Positions 32,656 to 42,285 of a stretch of DNA of 64,000 nt are shown here, one piece after another. This DNA comes from Chloranthus sessilifolius (lineage: Eukaryota > Streptophyta > Magnoliopsida > Chloranthales > Chloranthaceae). The stretch lies in contig CM037593.1 of assembly GCA_021018995.1 (NCBI GenBank), forward strand, positions 35,973,810-36,037,809. The letters run 5' to 3'. How positions within the stretch are numbered: position 1 is the first letter of the stretch; the number at the start of each line of letters is the position of its first letter. The notes beneath the pieces were generated by a model that saw only the letters and a program-made list of their open reading frames with translations, was not told the origin of the DNA and did not search any database. The translations under genes were made by a program, and so were the position numbers.

Positions 32656-33416
32656 ATGGCCCTTCGTAATAAGCAAAAAGTCGCCCGCACTAGAGGCACG
32701 ACAAGTGGTGAGGGAATCGCTACTGGAGTGAATATGACTCCATTGGGAGGAGGAAATGATGACAGACGAGTTGCCCAAGTGCTAGAAACCATGGCCAACA
32801 CGATGGCTTAGCAAACTGCGTAGCATGTGGCGCTAGTCCCACACATTCCTCACACCCCTCCATCCGCACCGATTAAGTCATGGTCGCAGTGTGGAAAGCA
32901 GCATGAGACAGAAGAGTGTCAACATGCATTTGGGGCCTGCTTCAAGTGTGGACAGTTAGGACACCGGGTAAAAGACTGTCCCGAAGCAAAATGGAAAAGA
33001 CGACATCTGCATTGACTCAAACACCCTCTCAACCTGCTCAGGCCACCCATTTCAGACTACTTGTCTCTACACCTACTAGACCCTTCCACCTTTTAGACCC
33101 CGCTATGACTAGAGCTTCAATGATGCAGCAAACGTCAAGTATTGCTCCACCCGTATTGATTCAATCATGCTCAAGATGCAGGTTGCAGCGTAAGATAGAA
33201 AAGTGTCGGTGGGCAACGGGCGCATGCTTCAGGTGTGGTCGGGTAGGACATCGAATAAAGGATTGTACTAAGGAAAAGAAACAACAGACACCATTAGGAC
33301 TTCCTCACGGGACCCAAGGTACAATTTCATTATTGGTTCTCGAATATTACTTATTCTTAGTTGATAAATATCCTTGGAAAATCGTTTTGAACACCGTCAT
33401 ATGTACACCTAATTAA
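32656..33416 (+). pseudogene. Gag remnant with duplicated zinc-knuckle block
   Basis: ATG at 32656 opens a frame (MALRNKQKVARTRG) with stops near 32809 and 32821; the capsid core normally found here is deleted. Nucleocapsid block 1 (32881-32985) reads SWSQCGKQHETEECQ then CFKCGQLGHRVKDCP. Block 2 (about 33165-33270), in a different frame (ORF 32916-33416), reads SCSRCRLQRKIEKCRWATGA then CFRCGRVGHRIKDCT. Each block has a degenerate first finger and an intact CX2CX4HX4C knuckle. The two blocks look like copies of one domain that have diverged. Confidence 0.88.
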
Positions 33417-35640
33417 ATCACATACATGGAGTCCAAGTACCTTTCACATCTACTTAGGTGGCGATATGTGTCAACACATGTCAAGTGCCTTAATAGACAC
33501 TGATCACAGACATGGTTAACCGATAGGTTATCATCCCGCTTGATGACACATAGACAATAGAGTCAAGGTTATTGGAAACGAAAAGATGACGTCCATAAGA
33601 ACAACTTAGTTGAAATGATTTTGATTGTGAAGTATATGATTGTCTTTGACTTTGTATTAGATTGCAAGATTTCAAGGTAGGGTTTCAAATTCAATGAGGA
33701 GCAATAAGGATGAATTCTTGCAACGGAATCTTATGTGTTAGTGATGCTTAGACGAAATAGTAGACTTTGAGTAACCTATTCAAGGGACTACAAGAGATTG
33801 ATTTTCAAAGGTTAAGTATTTTGAAGCACGGGATGACACCTTACTGATAGGAAATTTACTAATTTTAGAAGAATAGCCATTAGAATTGTCGAATGCCTAA
33901 GGGAAAGTAGTTTTAATAAATCTGAATTAGCCAAAGAGTTGAGTCTTGATATCATTCATTGAGGATAGATGAATCACAAGAAATAAAACAATGAAAACTT
34001 GGGGGAAAGCAATCCCATGATTGCCTTCACACACATTTGCAACTGTAACCTTAGTCTCATGTACGAAAGACCTCCCACTACACGGGCGTCACGTGAATGC
34101 CTCAAGGCTAAGCGGCAAGTGAAATTAAACATGTACATCACCTATTGTGGCTGCCATATCCTTGTTGCAAAGATTCAAAAACCATGTTCTAACTCAGTTC
34201 ATCCATTCAATACATCGAACGACATTCACTAAATGCAAATTAGTTACGATTACCTTGAGTCCAAGCAACCATGCTAATTCTTGTAAACTCTGGAACGTGT
34301 CTAAGGCGGGTTAAACTTTGATGAATCAACTAGAAAATTTATGCATGCATGACTATTCAGATATACAAACCATGTTGACTCCTGTTGAATCTAAACTCCT
34401 CTCTTTGAATATGGTTCCTATGATAAGGGGTTCGTTATTCTAGTGACTTTAATGAAGGATTTTGTCCACGTCCTAGCATTTTTAATCATAAGCTTACAAT
34501 TGACGAGGCTTCAATCATGTGCATTAGCACAAACGATTTCGGCCAAGTATCTAATCCTCATCGAATCTAAGGAATATATGCCGTATTGATTCCTGCTAGC
34601 GGAACTTCTATTTGAGTTGAGAACTGTCAGTAACAATTTTCATTTCAAAACTTTTACTTGGTGATAATAATCGGATAATAAATAGTTTAATTTTGATCAT
34701 GATGATGGATGCTTTGAACAATAGTTAATTCTGGTTGGTGAATCATATAAATTTTTGGTTATACTGATCGAATATTTTCAACAATGGTTAACCCTCCTTG
34801 TTGAATGGTTTAAAAATTTTGTAATGATGGTATATTTGATTTATGGTTAACCTTGATAGTTAATGGTTAAATCTTGCTCTTATGAAAATGGTAGATTATA
34901 GACGGATGGATAAGATTGTTAGACGATGGTTTAGATTTTTTTTTAGTGATAAGATGCCTTTGGAGTAATGGTTAAGTGATGCGTTGATGGTTTAAACCTT
35001 GTAGTGATGTCGTGATTTGATGAAAGATTTAAATCTTCTTTGTGATAATGGCACACGTGGGTTATAATGTGTTTTCAAATTACTTTCGTGAGTATTAGAA
35101 ATGTTGGGACCTTACACTGATTGGTTCTGGCTTGGTATATGTCAAAGTTATTTGCAGTTTTGCGGTGACAATTGAATGGACGTTAGCGTCTTTACTGCTA
35201 TATGTAAAATGGCGTGCACTAAGCCTTGAAGGTTTAATTGTGGATGATTGAAGATAAATCTTGCATGCTTTATATCACACTTTGGGTAATTTAGTGTTGA
35301 TGCCTTGCATTAAATCTTCATTGGTTATCCATTCTCGATATTGGGATAATGAACTTTGATAATGGTTGAAACTCTAGAACACTTACATCAACTACTTGTG
35401 GAGATCTTTTACTGGTTGGTTGTGGATATACCAGTTGATTATCGATGTGTATAATGTTTTGATAGTTGGCAGAATGTCAAACGAGTTGTGAATATAGTCT
35501 ATTAGCAGTGAATGTGATTTTTACACCGTTAGACGTTGCAATGGTCACTAACTTTCAATATCAAATGAAAGTGATGAACGGTTCGCGGAACGAACCAATG
35601 CAAATTTTCGAGGACACACCGAGAGTCACGTCATAAATTT
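33417..35640 (+). other. Gypsy internal noncoding region
   Basis: No RT, integrase or protease motif in any frame I could read. Between about 34680 and 35040 the words ATGGTTAA and GATGGTTTAA recur at irregular spacing. Expected pol sequence seems to have been deleted completely. Confidence 0.7.
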
Positions 35641-35660
35641 TCGAGGACAAAAATTCCATT

Positions 35661-35818
35661 AAGGAGGGGAGAATGTAATGACCCAAATTTTCATCAATGA
35701 TGAATCATTGACTCTTGAGAGGAGGATGACTACTCTCGTTTGCGACTCGTAAGCATCAATACCTTTCGCGTAAGATACCTAAATTTTCGAGGACAAAAAT
35801 TTCTTAAGGTGGGAAGGA
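35661..35818 (+). promoter_or_regulatory. Polypurine tract, present twice
   Basis: The functional tract AAGGTGGGAAGGA (35806-35818) is followed at once by the 3' LTR start TGTAACAACC. A second, AAGGAGGGGAGAA (35661-35673), 145 bp upstream, is followed by a LTR-start look-alike TGTAATGACCCAAATTTTC. Both are preceded by ATTTTCGAGGACAAAAATT, the characteristic Tekay pre-PPT sequence. Confidence 0.85.
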
Positions 35819-36941
35819 TGTAACAACCAAAAATTTTTAAACCCTAACACGTATGATAGAGTATGCGATTATCAATGTATACACTGCACGCCTTGAGTGT
35901 TTAAAATAAAATATTGACGAAATATGTATTTTGGGGCAAGACGTTATATAGTTGATATCGTGCATAAGTACATGAGCTCCTTGAAGAGCACCCCTGGTAA
36001 AGGGTTTGAACAATTAAACACAGGATCAAGGGTTCAAGACCCATTATGAACATTAAACCCTTAGTTTTGGTATGTGTTTCATAGGCCTGTACACCGAAGT
36101 GGATGTACCAGCTGCACACCGAATCAAGACCAATGGGTATATAAGTGCTTCCCACACATTGTGCCATGCACAATTCGATAACACCAATTCGTGAGGAGCT
36201 AGAGCCATGAGAACAACCCCCTCCTATTGGAGAAATTTCTCTTGGAGAAAATCCACCCCGTGAGATCATAATCCTCCAAGCTTTTCGAACTCTCCTCCTA
36301 CACCACAAACTCCGACCAACGGAGCCTCGATCTCGACTTCATTTCGCCTAAGCAAAGGAAGTCGAACGATCAATCGGTAGACTGCTTTCACCCCGATAAT
36401 CTCGACTTCGACAACCATCGATTTTCACATGCGTGCGCACTAAGAAGGTAATCCACATAATGCGATCAAGTTTATCTAGAGCTCTGAACTGCTACCGATT
36501 ATTGAAAATCTGGGCCACATGAAAGGGTTCCTAGGATCGGATGCGTGGGAACTGCGAAAGCCGATATACCTTGAATCGATCATCGGAGTCGTTGCATGTG
36601 CGCTGATGATCGTTCTCGTTGAATAAAAGGTACTTCAGATGAGCGATGGGTGATAAGAATGCATTAGGGAGACGATTTTTCGAAATTAAAAGGATGAACA
36701 AAACAATGAAAGTTTGGAAGCTAATGACCTAGCTCGAGCTACCTTAGAAGGCATCTCGAGCTAGAATTCTGCAAACCTTACCCAATACTTGATGGCTTGA
36801 TCCTTCCAATGATCCAATTAGGGAAGATCGAGCTCTCACAAAGGCAAGTAAGCACTCTGATATCAAAATAACTCTGTAATTCGGATTGTGTCTATGATCT
36901 GACGGCATGGATTTTGGGGTAAGAAAACCCGGGCTGTCACA
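35819..36941 (+). repeat. 3' LTR of the Tekay/Del-like element (1123 bp, internally deleted)
   Basis: Collinear with the 5' LTR for about 960 bp, up to AGAATTCTGCAAACCTTA, then jumps to CCCAATACTTGATGGC, which in the 5' LTR lies at about 32339. The missing segment (about 30667-32336) includes most of the palindromes, the conserved motif and the 44-bp array. Both sides of the junction read CTTA in the 5' LTR, a microhomology signature. The open frame on the opposite strand (35901-36308) is a shadow. Confidence 0.93.
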
Positions 36942-37204
36942 AAAACTAACTTATTTTTTTCTCATGACCAGAAGGTACACAGCTTGCCACCCTAAGAAGA
37001 AAATCCTCGTTCCGCCCCTTGTTGAATCAGATGACGGCCTTTGGCTATGTTGAATCACATGATACATAACGTGTGTGTGTGGAAGGGACAATTTTGTGTG
37101 TGCAAGCAATTGGTCCCACACAAAATATCTTATGGTAGCTCTTTTTGCCCTGCTCATTTACTGTGGGTGCCTAGACTATAACCCGTTGACTGTGTTGAAT
37201 CGGA

Positions 37205-37445
37205 CAATTGAGATTGATTTTCATCCCAATCTTGCACATGATTGATCTTGACCCCATGGGCATACCATCAAACCATCAGTTTTGTATTCCACACGGCACA
37301 TATCCCCATAAGTGACTTAAAAATTATGTATGACACATCATGTTCAAAAGTGATTTTAAGATCACTTTTTGAGATTCGTGTTACTTGGAATGCAAAATTG
37401 ATGGTCTCATGGTACGGCCATAGTGTCAAGGTCAATCATATGGTT
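37205..37445. mobile_element. Foldback MITE, ATCCCAATCTT family (copy 4)
   Basis: Left arm TTGAGATTGATTTTCATCCC, ATGATTGATCTTGACC, ACCATCAAACCATCAG; right arm GATGGTCTCATGGTACGGCC, AAGGTCAATCATATGG, GATTGGGATTG. Inverted, about 75-80 bp each, around a central AAAAGTGATTTTAAGATC. Confidence 0.85.
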
Positions 37446-37571
37446 GATTGGGATTGTATCGATCTCTATCATCCGATTCAATGTAGCCACCGAGTTTACA
37501 ATGTGGGTGCTCAGTAAATAGGGAGGAGCGAACAATTGAGGTTGTTGTGTTCTCACCTATCCATTAAAACT

Positions 37572-39062
37572 AAGGCCTTGTTTGATAACATGGAAATGTA
37601 ATTTCATAGGTGAAAATGAAATTTAGTTGTCAATTGTTAATTATTGTTTGATAGCTATATAAGGAGATGAAAATGAAATTAAGTCGTCCCGCATAGAAAT
37701 TGAATTTCCATACACCAAATCATTTTAGGAGGAAACCATTTCAACCTTTCAAGTGGCTGAAATTTAGTTTCCCACTAACCAAATAATATTTTTTTGTCAT
37801 TGTAAATCTAAAGTTACTTGTAAAAAATCTAAAAGCAAAAAAATTTATCTTTTGACAATTAAAAAGTAACTTCTATTTCTATGACCATCATACCAGCACG
37901 ATCACTATTACCACCACATTATCTACATCATACTCTTTTTAGTTAATATTTGACTTTGGTCAAAGTTTAAATTTTAATCTAACTTTAATTGGATTTATAA
38001 GTTATATAAAGTTTTGACTTTTGATCAAACTTTGACTACTGAAACATGATAATAAGTTGTAAGTTAGTAATATATTGTCAAATTTTTAGGGGTCAAATGT
38101 TAACTTTAAGGTCAAACTTTGACTTTTAATTAAACTTTGACTCCTATAATTTGATGGCGAAAAAAAGATATTGCTATGTTGATGTATAATTTGATACTAG
38201 ATTCTCAATTGTATTAGTCAATAGTTTAACCTTTAGTCAAACTTTGACTTTTACACAAAATTTATTTTTAGTCAAACTTGAAACCTGCTTATAGATAGAA
38301 TCTACTACTACATAAATTTATACCGTGTCAGTGTAATTTTTTCTTGGTGAAAGTTTGACTTTTGGTCAAAGTTTGATTTTCTATAAAATGTTGTAAATTT
38401 TAATTAGTGGAATATTATAATTAAAAATATCTATCATTATTTTAATTTGTAACTTGAAAATACATTGCCTCATTTTTATTGGTCAAAGTTTGACTTTTAT
38501 AAAAATTTAAATTCATATCAATATATAAACTTATATTAGATACTAGCATTTACAACTTTTTTATTTAGCTTTACATATTTTTATTGATCAAAATTTTTAA
38601 GTTTGGTCAAAGTTTGACTTTTAAAATTCTGACTTATGTAACTTGGTAATAAATAGTGATTACTGTGGTATTAATTTGTAACGTAATAGAATATCATTAA
38701 AAAAATTATTGATTAATTTTTTACTTTAATTATGATTTTAAAAATAATAAAAAAGTCAATTTATGACTAGTGCAAGACGAAGTGACATGTTAGGTATTTT
38801 CCTAAATAAATTTTTTTATTCTTTTCTCACTAAGTATTTGTTCAAACTAACTTCTACTTTCATAAAAGTAGAAAATATATGATCCAAATTTGAAAACTCA
38901 TATCAAACAAGATAAATCAATTTCCAATGAAAATCATTTCTCAAACACACTAATCAAACAATGAAAATTTCATTTCTAGAAGAAATCATTTCCCAGGAAA
39001 TTAGCTAAGAAATTGATTCAATTCCTCTTTGAAGTTTCATTACTATCAAACAGGGCCTAAAG
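37572..39062. mobile_element. 1.5-kb foldback element with hAT-like ends
   Basis: The ends TAAGGCCTTGTTTGATAAC and ACTATCAAACAGGGCCTAA are inverted and resemble the GGGCC...TGTTTGG termini of plant hAT MITEs. Outer arms also pair (GAAATTGAATTTCC, TTTCATTTTC words). The interior, 37930-38640, is a series of GGTCAAAGTTTGACTTTT words in both orientations. No transposase is visible. An 8-bp target duplication could not be confirmed. Confidence 0.75.
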
Positions 39063-39639
39063 CAATTCACAGGCGTTCATGAGTTACATTTAAATCATCC
39101 TACAAAAGGGAAGTGACATTGGAGAACTCAAGATTAGCTGCCACTTTCAAAGAAGAAAGAATAGCTTGAAGCTCAATCAAAGCTATGAGGTTTTAATAGG
39201 TCTAGAGACATTAGATAATCCAGCAATTCTTCTATTTTTATATGTACCCTGTTCATAATTAGTATTAGTAAAAACCTAATCGAATCATTTTTGAAAATTC
39301 TTCGAAGGATAGAAAACTTCTTCTCAAGCTAATTGGTGAGGATATTGTTCTATCTTCTCAAGCTGATAGAAAAGTTACCCACTAGGGGTTGGCAGACTTT
39401 GGTTAATTTGTTACCAACAGGTCATGGGATCGAGTGTTGGCGTCTCCCTTCCGCAATAACAGAATGCCCTGTAGGATGTGTCAATCATGAAATACTTGTT
39501 ACATGGTGAGGGAGAAGGCATCCCTTTGGGTTTAGTCCAAATGTATGCTTGAGATTATCCTAAGTTATCAAAATATATATATATATATTTATAGAAAAGT
39601 TTCTAGATGGATTACCTTGTTCACCTAGGACCATGGTTT
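39063..39639. other. Noncoding spacer
   Basis: Nothing recognisable except a short TA run near 39573-39590. Confidence 0.6.
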
Positions 39640-39935
39640 TAAACACTGGGAATATCCTATATAGCCCCCCCACCAGGATATTACCCCTGATTTGACACAA
39701 GGTCAAATATTGGGTCAAAATCGTCGAATATCGGGTCCTATATCGGCCGATATGTATTCGATATATATGAACTGGATCTAATATCAAAAATACATTTTGG
39801 GCAATTTTTTTATCGTTTTAATTTATTTATATATTTTCAAAAAGTTTTAAAATAAAAAATAACGTCCTTTAATATCTGCCAGTTTGACCAATATCGGCTT
39901 GGGACATATGCCGATATGTATCAGTCCAAGGTTGG
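39640..39935. mobile_element. TATCGG-rich foldback element (copy 2)
   Basis: Words TATCGGGTCCTATATCGG, CCGATATGTATTCGATATAT on the left and ATATCGGCTTGGGACATATG, CCGATATGTATCAG on the right surround an AT-rich middle. Same style as 6751 and 60214, more diverged. Confidence 0.55.
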
Positions 39936-40283
39936 CCCAACTGAAGGTTGAAAATATTAATGGCAGGTTCACCTACCTACATAACAAAAAGTAAGCTTCA
40001 TATAGAAGCCTATTTTCAAAATGACCATTGAAATTAGGAAAAACAATATGTTTCTTTTCTTTTTATGTTTATATAGGCAATGTAGAAAATATAACAACTC
40101 TATTTTTTTAAAAGAAAATATAAATACTCTTATCATAGAAGAGTTTCATTAAAAATCAAACACTAATATAAAAAAGAAATAAGGCCAAGATTAAAAACAG
40201 AACGAGAGACTACATTGTGAAAGTAATTTCATTCATATTTGTGTTTTTAAATAGACTTCTCATTTACACATATAATATCTTAA
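39936..40283. other. AT-rich noncoding spacer
   Basis: No coding or repeat signal. It provides the left CTTAA flank of the next solo LTR. Confidence 0.6.
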
Positions 40284-41110
40284 TGTTATGACCCGGACCT
40301 TAGGATGGTTATTCGATGGCATTAGATGCGGTGGAGCGCCGAATCCGGTGTGAGTGCTCCACACTCTAACCCAACTCACACACACAACAATGAAGAAACT
40401 TTATAATTTTAGTTGGACTTGGTTACCAGCTAGCAATATGGTGTCTTTTAGGAAACTAAAACTAGCCTTATAATACCCCCACAATCCACTAGATCTTACC
40501 TTTGTGACAATAAAATCCCACCCACCTTGTATGCTCGGTTCCTTCCCTCTAATTTTGGAAGGAAATCTCGGTTTGGGATTCATTCCGTCTCTGCAAAACT
40601 TGCCCAACTTAAATCTCTCCCCTTTATATGACCCTTGCCCTCTCACATACCCCTTACTCATCTTCTTTCACGCACCCAAGGCAGCCATTGCTGCTACCTA
40701 CATTCTTCTAGCTGCTACCCCCCTTCTCCTCATCAAAACTCACAAAAACGGCCACCTCATACACCGCTTCCTACGTTCTTTATGTCAAATCACCTGCGGA
40801 GCTACATCCCCGAGCGCTACCACCGAAACCCCATCGCCAAATCGACACGTAGGTTACCGCATCGCCAAATCAACGCGTAAGCTGCCGCATCGCCAAACAA
40901 ACGTGTAAGCTGCCACATCGCCTGCACCGTTGAATCGATTGGAATCATCCAGAGAAACACGTACATGGTCCAAGAGGTGGGCACCCCTCGATCAACCTTA
41001 ACATATTCAGTTTCTATTTTTGAAAAAAGAAAAAACTCCATTAATGGAGCTCTCCCATGTAGTTAAAGAAGAAAAACAAAAAGGAAACAATATATTTATA
41101 GATATGTAAT

Positions 41111-41112
<2 letters not shown>

Positions 41113-41200
<88 letters not shown>
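41113..41200. repeat. (TA)n microsatellite in the solo LTR
   Basis: About 44 TA units. Further shorter TA runs lie at 41350-41371, 41474-41496 and 41773-41803. Confidence 0.98.
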
Positions 41201-41203
<3 letters not shown>

Positions 41204-41341
41204 TGTTTGTTTTTATATCTTCATATCGTGATGATTGCACAACACAAGACCCCAATCTCTTCATCAACTCCCCTCCATCTTCTCCCCTTCACATCTTTGT
41301 AACAGAGACAGTTTCAAAATAATAATAATAAAATAGGGGAA

Positions 41342-41372
<31 letters not shown>

Positions 41373-41764
41373 CGATAATTATATATTTTGTTTTATATAT
41401 ATAATATTTTATATACTGTTTTATAATTGGTACATATGCTATTTTCTTTTATACTATTTTATATACTGTATATATGTATATATATATATATATATATTAT
41501 TTTATTCATATTATACGGTTTTATGTATATATACTGTTGGATATTTATACAGTTGCTTCTTTTGTTTTGCTCCCACGACCCCGCAGCAGAGGACCCACAG
41601 AAATTTTAGAGAGAGAGAGAGATACTAATTTATAAATATGATTACCAGACTTATATATGAACCAGTGTATGTATATGCTTAACAATGGAGCCAAGCTCCT
41701 TTCAACCTCTTCTCCTCCTTGGCACCAACATCTCTACAGCGACCATCAAACCAAAAATAAAAGG

Positions 41765-41806
<42 letters not shown>

Positions 41807-41982
41807 TAGATAGATATACAATGATATTTTATGTTTATATAGATGAGTATATAGCAGAGGATTTAGAGGGAGAAACCCAAGGTTTTTAGTAGTGAGAAGA
41901 CCCTTGGTCTTAGAGAGAGAAACCTAAGGTTTTTAGTAGAGAGACCCATGGTTTTAGTGAGAGAAATCTAAGGTGTTTAAAA

Positions 41983-42285
41983 GAGAGGCCCAACCTTGAG
42001 AAATTTAGAGAGAGAAAGAAAGAGAGGCCCAATCTTTGGCTGAGAAGTTTAGAGAGAGAAAGAAGGAGAGGCCCAATCTTTAAGTGAGAAATTTAGAGAG
42101 AGAAAGAAAGAGAGGCCCAACCTTTGACTGAGAAATTTAAAGAGAGAAAGAAGGAGAGGCCCAACCTTTAACTGAGAAATTCAGAGAAAGAAAGAGAGGT
42201 CCAACCTTTGACTAAGAAATTTAGAGAGAGAAAGGAGAGGCCCAACCTTTAACTGAGAAATTTAGAGAGAGAGAGAGAGAGAATA
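41983..42285 (+). repeat. Seven-copy ~44-bp GA-rich minisatellite
   Basis: Units begin GAGAGGCCCAA at 41983, 42022, 42066, 42110, 42154, 42194 and 42235. Spacing is 39-44 bp, mostly 44. Unit words: CCTTTGACTGAGAAATTTAG and AGAGAGAAAGAA. Diverged, longer units with ACCCAAGGTTTTTAGTAG extend the array upstream to about 41870, and a short GA run closes it. Confidence 0.93.

Larger units (their letters stand above)
29744..36941 (+). mobile_element. Tekay/Del-like gypsy element, internally deleted, with target duplication
   Basis: Both ends carry the 5-bp target duplication AAAAC (29739-29743 and 36942-36946). The LTRs begin TGTAACAA and end GGCTGTCACA. An iMet-type primer site follows the 5' LTR and a polypurine tract precedes the 3' LTR. 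The 3.3-kb interior holds a gag remnant only; no protease, RT or integrase is visible, so this copy depended on enzymes from another element. The 7198-bp element is structurally closed yet has unequal LTRs (2755 against 1123 bp) because the 3' LTR lost about 1.65 kb internally. Confidence 0.95.

Noticed and set aside
33417..35640. Hidden RT or integrase of the Tekay-like element
   Set aside because: I looked for the RT, RNase H and integrase signature words in three frames on the + strand and found none.
35901..36308. 135-aa ORF on the - strand (with the similar 10526-10849 and 29977-30171 frames)
   Set aside because: All three lie at the same place in copies of one LTR and read against its transcription direction; chance open frame in a repeat.
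40504..40908. ORF of 134 aa within the 4.6-kb solo LTR
   Set aside because: No domain, proline/histidine/serine-rich low-complexity composition, and the whole interval is delimited by LTR ends with a target duplication.
41007..41267. ORF with Tyr-Ile repeats
   Set aside because: Translation of a (TA)n microsatellite.
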